Origin: Setophaga petechia
Lineage: Eukaryota > Chordata > Aves > Passeriformes > Parulidae
DNA length: 64,000 bases
Reading direction: 5' to 3'
Assembly (NCBI GenBank): GCA_024362935.1
Contig: JANCRA010000066.1
Span: 859,501 to 923,500 of the forward strand
Notes under the pieces: generated by a model
What the model saw: only the letters and a program-made list of their open reading frames with translations
What the model was told of the DNA's origin: nothing
Databases searched by the model: none
Made by a program: the position numbers and the translations under genes
Shown here: piece after piece, positions 43,404 through 53,998 of the stretch
Numbering within the stretch: the stretch's first letter is position 1
Layout of the letters: the number at the start of each line of letters is the position of its first letter

Positions 43404-43687
43404 TAAATGGGGCTTTCAAAAGAATGCAGGAAGGTCTAGGAAATCTGCCTCGTGGTGACAAAGGTGAGGTGGTCACTGTGTTTAATTTATCTGTGTTTAA
43501 TTTATATAAATGGGGCTTTCAAAAGGATGCAGGAAGGTGTAGGAAATCTCGTGGTGACAAAGGTGAGGTGGTCAGTGTGTTTAATTTATCTGTGTTTATA
43601 TAAATGGGGCTTTCAAAAGGATGCAGGAAGGTGTAGGAAATCTCGTGGTGACAAAGGTGAGGTGGTCAGTGTGTTTAATTTATCTGT
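43404..43687. repeat. Tandem repeat, three copies of a 94-104 bp unit
   Basis: aaatggggctttcaaaag starts at 43404, 43508 and 43602. Each copy continues with atgcaggaaggt, ctcgtggtgacaaaggtgag and gtgtttaatttatctgtg. Length differs by small indels, chiefly a duplicated tgtttaattta in copy 1. Confidence 0.95.
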
Positions 43688-46223
43688 GAACAGGGGCTGG
43701 GAAATGACAGAAACCAAGATCTGCCTGTGAGGGGATGCTGGAAAACCTCAAAGTGGGAATAAGTTGCAAGTAAGGAACCTTTGCTTTGGCAGGAGCAGTT
43801 GATTTTGGCATGGGATACATTTTCCAGCAGGTAAAATCTGTACACAAGGATTGCAGGGCTTGAAAAAGCATTTCTGGTGCATTTGGCTCAAGGGAAAGAA
43901 GGGGAGGAATCCATGAGCTGATATTCAGGCAGTCACACAAGGAACTGGAGTCATCTCTGCTGCTCTGTCTGTGAAGGTCTTCCAGAAATGTCCTCCACGA
44001 GAGAGAGATTCAGCAGATCCTCAGCAGAATCATTGCAATATTTGGGAATTGACTATTTGTCCTCCATATCTTCATAAAGCTATCTATAAAAATAAAGGTA
44101 ATTCAGTCTTTCTCAAATAATTACTTCATTAGAGAATGCAGAGAAAATGCACTGTCTGAATTTAGCTGCTTACACAACATATCTCACAGAAAAAAAATAT
44201 AATTTAAGCTGACAAAAAACTGGAGAAATTTCCTAAATCAGGCAGAAACCGCTAACTATGAAAGCAAAAATAAATCCTGATGAAACTGTTATTTTTTTGG
44301 AGCATGTTTAGTGAGTTTGGCTGTGGTGTCCATGCTGGCAGGAGCTGTGTGGGACGGGGCCAGGGGCCAGGGTTGGTCTTAGCCCATGGAAGTGCTGATT
44401 GCTCTGGGAAACACTGCTGCACAAAGCCCCACATTTCCTGTTGGAAATGGCTTCGTTTGGGGACGATTTTGTAGTTCACACCTGGAGCCGGGGCTGCCAG
44501 AGCAGCAGGCACAGTGAGAACAGCAGCTGGCACCTGGGTCACCTCTGGCTGGGGACACTGGGGCTGGAAACAGCTGGAAACAGCTGGAAACAGCTGCTGC
44601 TCTTAGCTGTGATGCTGATTGACAGCTGTCTATCTTGGAAATATCTGGAACATTTTCTGTTCAAAGAAAACGTTGAAAGTTTCAACCCGTTTCAGACCAA
44701 AACCAAATTTTAATCACCCCAAGAATTCATTTTCTTGGAAATCACACTTTCCAAGCAAGTTTCAATTCTGTTTCTTAGTAAATGTCTAAAACTTTGTCTC
44801 ATGGGGCTCAGCAGACAGGATTCTCCCTGTGGCTGGATCCAACCACAGATGGACCTGGCTGTGCTGGATCCCTGAGCAGGTGGAATTCAGAGCTGTGCCC
44901 AGGCTCCTACAAACAAGAAACAAAATATTTGCATAAAATCCACTTCCCCTCCACCTGTGTTATTGCTTCCCTGCATGATGAAACACTGGCCTATTTCCAT
45001 AACAATCAAAATGCCTGAAGAAATGGCCCAGAAGTGCTCAGGACTTGTGACAGCGCTGATAGGATCAGGAAGAAACCCTCGAGGCTCTGAGAAGAAATGG
45101 AGCTTTTCTATGGATATTTATTTCTGTTACTCCTAATACCTTTGCTGCATTTCTCCACCATGAGGACAAAGCTGTTAGTGGTATTAAATCTTAAAAATTT
45201 AATCTTAAAATCTGAAAAAAATAACCCTTGAATGCTACTCATTACGTGCTCCTGTGCAAAAAAAATTGCAAAATCAGGGGGCATTTGAGCTGCATGGACT
45301 CTCCTCTGATGTTATTAAAGCTCCAGGCTAAAATTATTTTCAAGATCACATGAAAAATACATAGCAAGAGAAGACAAGCTCAGGTTAAATTCATTTTTGC
45401 TGGGGGTACACTGCACAGTAACTGCAGAGCAGCCACTGCAATCCTTGATTTTTGGAGCAGTTACTTTATTTTCTGTTGTGTGATTTGTTCAGCTGTCCTG
45501 TCCGAGGTGCAGGCACACTCAGTTAGTTGTGAGCCCCAGGAGAGGCTCCAGCACTGCCTCTGCCTGCCCTGCTGTGTTTGCCAGCAGCACAGCACTTTGC
45601 CAGCTGGATCCCAAATGGTTTTGAAATTTTCTCTTCTTGTTTCTTGTGTCCCTTCCCCAGCCCTGCAGCTGGACGCTCTCGGGTGCTACGTCAGGGAAAA
45701 CAGGGCCAAATTAGCATTTTCAGAAGTGCAGAACAATGTCACTGAGAGGATAGTTGTGTTCAGGGGGAAATACTGAACCACAAGAGCAGCAGGACATGAC
45801 AGAACACGGTTTCAATTCAGCTCTCTGAGCAACGGGAACTTCCACTTTCCAAGAAGCAGGAAAATGTTGCCTCTCTGCAAAGGCATTACGTTGGTGTTTC
45901 ACCTCTGTTTCCCTCCTTCTGACATGTCCCTGTTTCAAAACTGAAATTAAGTACAGGAGGATCCATAGGAAAGAAAGCAACAAGAAAGATGTGCCTGGCC
46001 AGCCTTGTAGGTGCCTACAAAATATGAATTAAATGCATTTGCTGCATTCCTGCAGCTGAGAGGAGGAGCCCAGCAGAGTGGGGAGATGCAGCAAGGCAGG
46101 TGAGGGGAGATGAGTTCCCTGTTTCCCTGCTAGTGAGCAGGGAAAGGACAAAATACCCCCAAAGTCAGGGCTGGAGGATGTCTGGTGCTGACTGATCCTG
46201 CTGATCAGAGCCCTCCATCCCTG
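43688..46223. other. Unique non-coding sequence
   Basis: No mobile element recognised. 44040-44280 is AT-rich. A short 10-bp repeat lies at 44562-44595. Confidence 0.4.
44562..44595. repeat. 10-bp tandem repeat
   Basis: Three copies of ctggaaacag in perfect tandem plus a partial copy. Confidence 0.93.
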
Positions 46224-46282
46224 CCCATGATGGAGGGGTTGGAACCAGGTGATCTTCAAGATCTATTCTGTGATTCTGTGGT
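46224..46282 (+). repeat. CR1 LINE, short 3' end
   Basis: Sense 3' terminus: gatggaggggttggaaccag, gtgatcttcaagatctattc, then tgtgattctgtgg. Only the last 55-60 bp is recognisable. The 223-aa frame (46185-46856) begins across it and is therefore doubtful as a gene. Confidence 0.85.
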
Positions 46283-47454
46283 TTTCCTGCTCTTACACCA
46301 TATTCTGTGCTTACTGAAGCTGTGCTTGGGCCTGAGCAAACAAGTCAGGTGTGAACCAGAGGGGAGTTTTGCCAGAATATCCAAGCCTCAAACACTGCCA
46401 CTGAAAAGTCAGTTTTTGTCACAATTTTATGATTGTGTCCCACTGCCAGCATTAAAGTTTCACCCTGGTTCTTTGGGTTCAAGGGGGGTGGAAGAGACAC
46501 TGCCTAGTTCAGTGCCTTGTAAATTGGCTGGAATGAAAAATAAACAGAGAGCCAAAAGCATCTGCCTTTGGATGGACAAACTCATGGGCACAGCTTCAGC
46601 TCACAGCTCCAATCACTGGAGAGAGATCACAGATCTGCAAACTGGGCTGGGAAGGATCATGGGATGCACAGATTTCCTTAGGAGAAAGTCACTGAAGCAG
46701 ATAAGGAGGCACCCTCAGCATATTCATATTCAGGACACGTTGATCTGCATTTTCCTGCAGGAAAACAAATGCATTTGGCAAAACTCGGGTGTATTTTGCA
46801 TATGGCAATGTGGGTTTGTGCAAGCACTCCAGAGCACTTCAGTAGAAGATTTCTGAATAAATACATGGGGACTAATGTTTATTTATCAGAGATAATCCTT
46901 CTGTGAGATCCCATTTTATTCTGGCCTCTCCTGGGACCCTCCTCTGCTCCTTGTAGCTCCAGGCACAAGGCAGGGCTGTCACAGAGCCCTGATTGTGTGG
47001 GTATCCTCAAAACAGCTCACCCCATCCCTTTCCTTCCTTCCAACTAATCAATTTAGGAAATTTCAGGTATTTACAGCTTGTTTGTGGCAATGCAAATGAA
47101 GCTCTGTCGGAGCTTGTCGGGCCTGGAATCCACAAAGCCTTTGTGATGTGCTGATTGCTCACACCAGGCTCACCCTCCTGCCACCTTCCCAAATACCCTT
47201 TTTCCCAGGCAGCTGGAGGGTGTGGTGCTGCCAAACATTTTTGTAGTGGCAAAGCCAGTTTGAGAAATTCCTGCCCCCACCCCTCCAGTTGTGTCAATAC
47301 AGCTGGCTGGGGAGCTGTGTGGCAATTTGGGACGCTCACACGGGCACACACACAGGGAATAATTGGGAGGAAGTATTTGTATACACCTGGCTGATGTCAG
47401 CAGTGTGGTCAGAAGGAGCCCTGTGCTGCAGATTAAACAATTCTGATAACAAAA
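46283..47454. other. Unique non-coding sequence
   Basis: It includes most of a 223-aa open frame on the plus strand with no recognisable domain. No Kozak or splice evidence was found. Treated as chance. Confidence 0.4.
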
Positions 47455-47655
47455 CTGATCTCTGCTTTTTGTTGGCCAAGCTTAGGTGCATCCTAAGGGG
47501 CTCAAAAATCAAGGTGTGACCCAAGAACTCAGTGTTCAGAGTTCACATGCAGCTGATCTCTGCTTTTTGTTGGCAAAGCTTAGGCACATCCTGATGGGCA
47601 AGGGGCTCAAAATCAAGGTGCAACCAAAGAATTCAGTGTTCAGAGTTCACATGCA
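47455..47655. repeat. Tandem duplication, 98-bp unit
   Basis: ctgatctctgctttttgttg starts at 47455 and 47553. Both copies continue through aagcttagg, ggggctcaaaa, atcaaggtg and agtgttcagagttcacatgc. They differ by a few substitutions and a short indel. Confidence 0.95.
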
Positions 47656-48815
47656 TGTGGCAAAAGGAGAAGCAGCTGGGATCTACACAGAGCAGTGGGT
47701 TAAAAAGCTAATTGGTTTCTCCAGGGGCCAAGAAAATGGTGCCAGGAGTTTTGAAATTAGCAGTGAAGATAAAAAGAGAAAGATGAGTGAATATGAGAGA
47801 ATCCTGCAAGCATGAAATGAGCCTTTTCAAATGGGTTTTTACACAGAAACAGTGAAAAAGTGAGTGCAACCAAAAGGCTTCTCAACGAGCTTTGGGCTCA
47901 GCTGCCCACTGGCTGGTTAATGCTTGGCAAAAATGAGAGCTTGGGCAGCAATGAATCCAGTTTGATTGGAGAGGAAGGCTGTGATTCATGTTCCTTGCAC
48001 TTTGTTTCTGTTGAATATTGCCACTCTGGGTTGTAGATGGAGACAAAAAAGAAGAAGTGCAGGGATGTGCTTCCAGGACTCAGCCCCAGAGCAGGGACCA
48101 GCAGCTGTTTCTTGCTGGCTACAGCTCAAAAAGCCAAAACTCTGCCAAGCCAGCCCTGGTCCAGCTCTGGAGAGCCCCCATTCATAAGGAATGCTGGTTG
48201 GTCACAAATTCAACCCACATGAAACCATAAAACATTTGAACTCTGAGCTGGATCTGAGCAAGCTGCTCTCAGTTTTGTACCAGAGCCAGGGCAAAGACTT
48301 CCTCAGTGATCACTCAGCTCATTGGGATGTGCCCTGCTCTCTGTGAGGCTCAACTTACCTTCCTGATTGTACCTTCCTATCCTCACACACCATCACACAT
48401 GGTTTTGCACCTGAAAATTAATTTGAATTTTGTCGCATATTTTGTTTGAAGAGAATGCTTTGTAGCTCAGGTCTTTGAGGCAGGAAGACAGTTGGATTGT
48501 ATTTTTAGTTAAAATTAAAAATATTTTAGTTCCTCATCATCCAGAATTTCCTGCCAGTGACCACATCTGATCCACATACAGTTACAGAAACCAAGTTAGG
48601 CTGCAAAACACAGACTGGCAATCACCAGGCCCAACAGAAATATCTCCCAAGCAGCCCTCTCTGAGCACTGATTTTTGCTACCAGATTTATTTCCCATTAA
48701 CTGGCTCTGCTGATGGCCTATCATCTCCATGGATTTTTTTTTCCCCATTAAAACCACAAGTGCACAATCCTGCCTGTGAGAAGCAGCCTGGCTGTTCCCA
48801 GGCCATGGTCCTTGC
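47656..48815. other. Unique non-coding sequence
   Basis: Nothing recognised. Confidence 0.4.
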
Positions 48816-49193
48816 TGTGATGCCTTGGAGTGGCTGCCTAAAACAGGGGCTAGAGAAAATGAAGAGAATAAAAGCAGATATTTATTAAAGGCCTTCAATA
48901 GATACACCTTGCAAAAGCGTCTGAGGGGCTACACCCAAGATGGATGGTGGTCATGAATTTTACACACATTTATAAGTTTGGTCTATTTACACATCAGGGG
49001 TTAATCCTCCAATTAGAGTTTTAGGTAATGAAGTAATTTACTCCAAGTTTGCCCTCCCAATTCACTGTTGTTTAAATCTCTCTGGGCCTGAGGCTGCGTC
49101 CTTGATTTTCAGGCCTAGAGAGGAATTGTTTTGTCTGAATAAAATGGGAGAACAGCAGCTGGCTGTTTTAGAGTTATCCACTAAAGCTGTACA
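48816..49193 (-). mobile_element. Solo LTR (same family as 9717-10047)
   Basis: The minus-strand start is TGTACAGCTTTAGTGG (49193) and the end GGCATCACA (48816). Between them are gacaaaacaattcc, aattgggagggcaaac, gtaaatagaccaaacttata, catcttgggtgtagcc and cctttaataaatatctgctt, which contains the poly(A) signal. It is better preserved than the 9.7-kb copy. The flanks do not give a clear target-site duplication. Confidence 0.78.
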
Positions 49194-49534
49194 GGGTCTG
49201 AAAAATATAAAAGTTAAATCATAAAGCATCAGCTGCACCCTCCTGGCTGGGCTGGACAGGCCAGGCCTCCATCCTGCATCACCTGCAGACCCTGCTGCCC
49301 TCCCGGCTGCTGTGAGGGGGCTCTGTGATGAGACCCTCACAGGGAGGTGAAGAGAGAGAGCCAAAGGTGTGGCTGGAGGTCCTGCTGCCCTCCCCACACT
49401 GCCCAGAGCCTGCAGGGGCTGCCAGGCTGGGCAGGGGGCACCAGCAAGGGGCTGAACCCCAGCAGCTCCTGAGTGATGCAACAGCCACAGCCACCTCAGA
49501 GAGCTGCCTGGTGCTGCACAGCTCTTCAGCACCT
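49194..49534. other. Unique GC-rich sequence
   Basis: Nothing recognised. Confidence 0.4.
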
Positions 49535-50036
49535 TCAGCTTTCCTCTACACCTTCAAACTTCTTCTGCACCTTCAGCCTTCTTCTGCACCTTCAGCCTTC
49601 TTCTTCACCTGCAGCCTTCTTCAACACCTTCAGCCTTCTTCTGCACCTCTAACCTTCTTCTACACCTTCAACCTTCCTCTACACTCAGCCTTTTTCTACA
49701 CCTTCAGCCTTCTTCTACAACTTCAGCCTTTTTCTACACCTTCAGCCTTCTACACTAGGCCTTCTTCTACACTCAGACTTCTTCTACACGTCCAGCCTTC
49801 TACACCTTCAGCCTTCTTCTACACCTTCAGCCTTCTTCTACACCTCTAACCTTCTTCTACACCTCCAACCTTCTTCTACACCTTCAGCCTTCTTCTACAC
49901 CTCCAACCTTCTTCTACACCTCCAACCTTCTTCTACACCTTCAGACTTCTACACTCAGCCTTCTTCTACACCTTCAGCCTTCTCTTACACCTCCAGCCTT
50001 CTTCTCCACTCAGCCTTCCTCTACACTCAGCCTTCC
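49535..50036. repeat. Minisatellite, about 18-bp unit, pyrimidine-rich
   Basis: About 28 imperfect copies of TTCTACACCTTCAGCC or TTCTACACCTCCAACC. The unit length being a multiple of three keeps a 174-aa plus-strand frame open (LLLHLQPSSAPS-type repeats). This is a by-product. Confidence 0.96.
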
Positions 50037-50879
50037 CCAGTGTGTGCTGGGCAGCACAGGTTGGTTTAACCCGTTTTACCACCCAGCAGGTCGGTGCAGG
50101 AACGTGCAGGTGCACCAGGCTGGGAGCTCCAGCCATTCCCACCAGCCCACAGCAGGTCCCAGCCAGGCTCTGGAATCTGGCACGGGCAGTGCTGCAGCTC
50201 TGCAGGCCTGGGCACACTGAGAGAGCTCATGGGAGATCAGTTTTCTCAGTGGTGACCTTCTTAAAAGCACATATGGGCTTTGAGTGGCAGCCTGGAACTA
50301 GCCAAAGCCATCAGTGTAATGATGATTTCTTCAGCAGTGCTGCACTGGCTGCTGAAAAAATCAAAACTCTGGAGGAATTGCTGTTTTGGGCTGTGTTAGC
50401 ACGTCTCACAGGATTTGGATGTGAGTAACCCTGGGAATGTGTTTTTCCATCCATTAGCTGTGCTCTGCTGCCCTGCTCTTGATGTTGGTATCTCTTGGAG
50501 CCAGGCTGAGCAGACGTGCCTGCACTTGTCTCACCAGGATCCTTCTGGGCCTTTGGCTGAGCTGAGCTCTCCCCAGGCAGGGATCCCTGCCAGCTTTTCT
50601 CCTGAGAGACACCTTGCCCACCTCCAGCAGGCTGAGCAGAGCTCTGGGGTTGGCAGCGTGGCAGAGCTGCCCAGGATGGGTTCTGCCTCCTGCCCTGGAG
50701 GGAGAGGGGAGGATGAGGCAGGGAGGAGCTATCCAAGCAAGTTTGTGCACACATGAATTTGTAATGTGCTGCCTAGGAGAGGCTTTGGTGGTGTGGGAGA
50801 GCCTGGAGAGTCTTGTGTTACTATAAGACATGAAATAACACCATGTGCACACACTTTGCTGTTCTCAAGGTAAAAAGGG
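50037..50879. other. Unique non-coding sequence
   Basis: No recognised repeat. Overlapping open frames on both strands have no domain. Confidence 0.4.
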
Positions 50880-51090
50880 AAGTTTATTTTCTGACTCCAA
50901 CATTTATGGATTTCCAAAAGTGACAGTGGATTGGAGGGTGACAGTGCCACTTCTGGATCATTCTGGGAAAACTTAGGGGATTGCTAGACACCTCTCCAGA
51001 AATCAGAGTTCCAAGTTTATTTCCTGACTCCAGCATTTATAGATTTCCAAAAGTGACAGTGGATTGGAGGGTGACAGTGCCACCTCTCCA
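50880..51090 (-). repeat. Direct repeat, 133-bp period, LTR-like on the minus strand
   Basis: aagtttatt starts at 50880 and 51013. Shared blocks are ctgactcc, atttccaaaagtgacagtgg, attggagggtgacagtgcca and acctctccagaaatcagagt. On the minus strand each copy reads TATAAATG (CATAAATG in one copy), then about 15 bp, then AATAAAC, like the core promoter and poly(A) signal of an LTR. A third partial copy is at 51684-51745. I infer a degenerate LTR or its duplicated R/U5 region. Confidence 0.7.
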
Positions 51091-51163
51091 ATGACACTGG
51101 ACAAACCAACAGCCCATCAAATTTCTCCTCTTCCATAAAAGAATGAAAATAATAAGTTATTTA

Positions 51164-51185
51164 CAAAAAAAAAAAAAAAAAAAAA
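51164..51185. repeat. Poly(A) tract
   Basis: A run of about 22 A residues. The upstream sequence is not a recognisable transcript. Confidence 0.95.
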
Positions 51186-53005
51186 AGTGTGAGGAAATTT
51201 GTTACAAGAATGTAAACATCAAAAAGCTTGGAAAATCTTTAAAAATCATGGTGACAGTCTTGTGAGGATCACAGCCCTGCTCTCTGGGGAGATGGGGCAG
51301 ACAAGCACAGTGCTGTGCACTGGCACTGGGCTACCCCAGCCCCTGCAGATGGGTTTGGGAGCAGCACAGCCAGGCAGGGCTGTGAGGACACAGAACAGCT
51401 CCAACTCGGTGAGTTGGTGTCTCCTGTATTTAGCTGGCCCTGCAGAAAATCCCTAATGAGGTGCCAGATGTCAGTGTCTGCACATGGAGGCTGTTTTGGA
51501 TGCATTGAGCAAGGCAGGGGGTGATTTCAGATTGCAAACATTTGATGGTTCCATATCTGAAGAGCAAGCCACGCTCTTCTGCCAAGAGAGACACAGCAGG
51601 TTTTACCAGCACCAAGAATAAAGAAAATGTCAGTAATGACCGTGGTTAGGCCCCAGGGAAGTGCTGCTTTGATATGCTGCTGGCTTCTGGATCATCCTGG
51701 GAAAACTTAGGGGAGTGCTTGCCACCTCTCCAGAAATCAGAGTCCATCTCAGGGCATCGTGACTTCCCTCAAGCATCTCCCCCTCCCTGACCAAGCCACA
51801 CCACTTGAGCTACAGCTGTGAGCACAGAGACCACTCTAAAGGAGCAATGAGGAATAATCAGGGACCAGAGAAAACCCTACCCTTGAAAAATCTCCCTGGA
51901 GGAGGGAGACACAGAGCATCATTAACAGTGTTCACCTTCCACAGCAGTTAAATTCACATTGGGCATGACCCTGAGGAGCAGAGAGTGGGCAATCAGCCTT
52001 GCTGGGCACCAGCACCCACCCTGACACCTCACTCAGAGGCAGCTTTGTTTGTGCCCTGGCAAGGAATCACCTGCTCATGGCACTCCAAGGACAAGCCTGC
52101 TTCTCACCTCTAATGGGACCCCAAACAAAATGGGTTTATTTGCTGTCATGAGTTGTGTCTCCATTACCAGAACTGTCCACACCCTTCCTCAGGACCTTTG
52201 GTCTTTCCAGCTGAGTTGCTGGCTGATAGAAATCTCACCAGCTCCCAGCCTAAACTATGCCTGCCATAAACTGCTCCTGGGAACCCCCAGCCTGTTACTG
52301 GTGTTTAAAATGGGACACAAATGCATTCAGGCTCGGTGATGAGTTTGCTGTGTAATCAGAAACCACTGATGAAAGGAAACTGATGGGCTTTGAAGGTCCC
52401 TGCCACAAGACCAGCTCCTGTCTCCTGGGTGCCACCCTGTGCCAAAGCTGTCCAGGGCAGTGATGCAGGGCTTGCTCAGTCTGACCATGATGTTCCCTCC
52501 ACTGGGAGCTGAGTCTTGCTCTGCCTGGAGACCAATCTGCAAAAAACCCCCTTGACCACTGGGCCTGATCCCACAGGGGCCTGCACACACCCAGCCAGTG
52601 GCCAGGGCAATGTGGGCACCCTGATGTGCCACAACTCCTCCCTGCCTTGTCTCCACCTTAGGATCTGCTCTGTGCCATGTGATTCTGAGCTCTCTTCCCA
52701 CTCCTTTCCCCTACACAGCCAACAGCCTCCTCCTCTTCTGCCAGTCTGGGACACTTCTGTTTCCTCTCCTGTTGTTAGAGAGTACCAAATACGAGCATTT
52801 CCAATACACCTCCCTGCTTTGTTCCCCACCCAGACTCTGCCTGGTGGGTTTTCCAAGCTTTTTCAAGTGCTTTCCAACTTTTCCAAGTGCTTATCAGCAC
52901 TTTGTGTATCACACGATTTGAGGAATGGTGACTGCTCACCCGCTGGGTGTTGTCATGTGCTGGTAGCTCAGGTCACCTTTGGAGAAGCAAACTGATATCA
53001 GGGAT
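51186..53005. other. Mostly unique non-coding sequence
   Basis: Apart from the partial repeat at 51684-51745 (listed separately), no gene or mobile element was recognised. The 159-aa frame at 52516-52995 lacks domain support. Confidence 0.4.
51684..51745 (-). repeat. Third, partial copy of the 50.9-kb repeat
   Basis: It matches the interval between the two 50.9-kb copies: cttctggatcatcctgggaa, aacttaggggagtgcttgcc, then acctctccagaaatcagagt. Confidence 0.85.
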
Positions 53006-53240
53006 CAGAGAATCATAGAAGGGATTCCCTGAGTTGGAAGGGATCACAAGAAACATGGAATTTCTAGGCCTGCACAGACACCCCAACAATGCCACCCTGG
53101 GCATCCCTGCAGCACTGTCCAAAGGTTCCTGGAGCTCTGGCAGCCTCAGGGCTGTGCCCATTCCTGGGCAGCCTGGGCAGTGCCAGCACCCTCTGGGGGA
53201 AGAACATTTTGCTGATATTCAGTCTAAACCCCTCACAATG
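53006..53240 (-). repeat. CR1 LINE, 3' end fragment
   Basis: Antisense blocks: cagagaatcatagaagg, gagttggaagggatcaca, gccaccctgggcatccctgc, ggttcctggagctctggcag, gggcagcctgggcagtgcca and ccctctgggggaagaac. Same subfamily pattern as 18129-18603. Confidence 0.92.
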
Positions 53241-53452
53241 AGGCAGGTAAGCATCCTGTGCCCCCCTGTTCCCAGGTGCCATCCTGGCTTTCCCTGCCAG
53301 CACCTGTGCCCAGTCCCATCCCACAGCCCAGAGCTGAGTGACCCCTTTGCTGTGCTCTGCAGGGCAGGAACAGCTGCTGCTCCTGTGCCCACAGTGCCTG
53401 AGCACAGCAGGGCCAGGACCTGGCTAATGGCAGTGGCAGGAGGGGAGGAGGA
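53241..53452. other. Unique sequence left of a solo LTR
   Basis: Nothing recognised apart from the AGGA target site at 53449-53452. Confidence 0.4.
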
Positions 53453-53994
53453 TGTTATAGATGGATAATGAGATGATTGGCTTTCAGAATTAAAGAATTA
53501 CTATTGTGTGAATATTAAGAGAAGCTTTAGAGATGTATAGTTATGTTATTGTAGTTTAGATGTTCTTTGTTCTCCCCACAGTTCCCTTTCCCCCCTGTAT
53601 TGTTGCCATCAGCCAGCCTGGGCTGTCTGGGACAGGTACAAAGAAGCTGCACAGGTGTCCCTGGCATGGGGCAGGTGGGAATGGAAAAGCTTGGGAGTGC
53701 TTAGGGAGTGCTGCATGGCAACACCTGAGCCCCAATCCAGTTACAAAGCAGTTTCCACCAATAAATGGCACAGAAGAGCTGATTGACAAACTTTGGAGGG
53801 GCCAGGGCTGACTGATGCAACACCCAGGGGTATAAAATCCTGAGCATCCATCCTGAAGATGAACCTGCCACGTGGTATCCACAAGGGCAGCTCCCAGTGG
53901 TGTGATTTTTTTCCTTATTTAGTCCTTTTGTTGTATTTTTCTTAAACTTTAATAAACCTTTTTAAACTTTCAAAGTGAGCAGCTGTTTCTCACA
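53453..53994 (+). mobile_element. Complete solo LTR, 542 bp, 4-bp target-site duplication
   Basis: It starts TGTTATAGATGG and ends TTTCTCACA. AGGA lies at 53449-53452 and 53995-53998. TATAAAA is at 53831-53837 and AATAAA at 53951-53956, in the expected U3, R, U5 order. A 4-bp duplication is typical of gammaretrovirus-like (ERV1) integration. No internal sequence remains. Confidence 0.88.
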
Positions 53995-53998
53995 AGGA

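Noticed and set aside
45650..45776. Possible terminal exon after a pyrimidine tract and CAG
   Set aside because: The acceptor-like sequence and about 40 open codons are easily produced by chance. The peptide matches nothing I know and no upstream exon is identifiable.
46185..46856. 223-aa open frame on the plus strand as a protein-coding gene
   Set aside because: It starts across a CR1 3' end, has no recognisable domain, and no splice or promoter context supports it.
51164..51185. Poly(A) run as the tail of a processed pseudogene
   Set aside because: No transcript-like sequence or poly(A) signal precedes it at the expected distance and no duplication flanks it.
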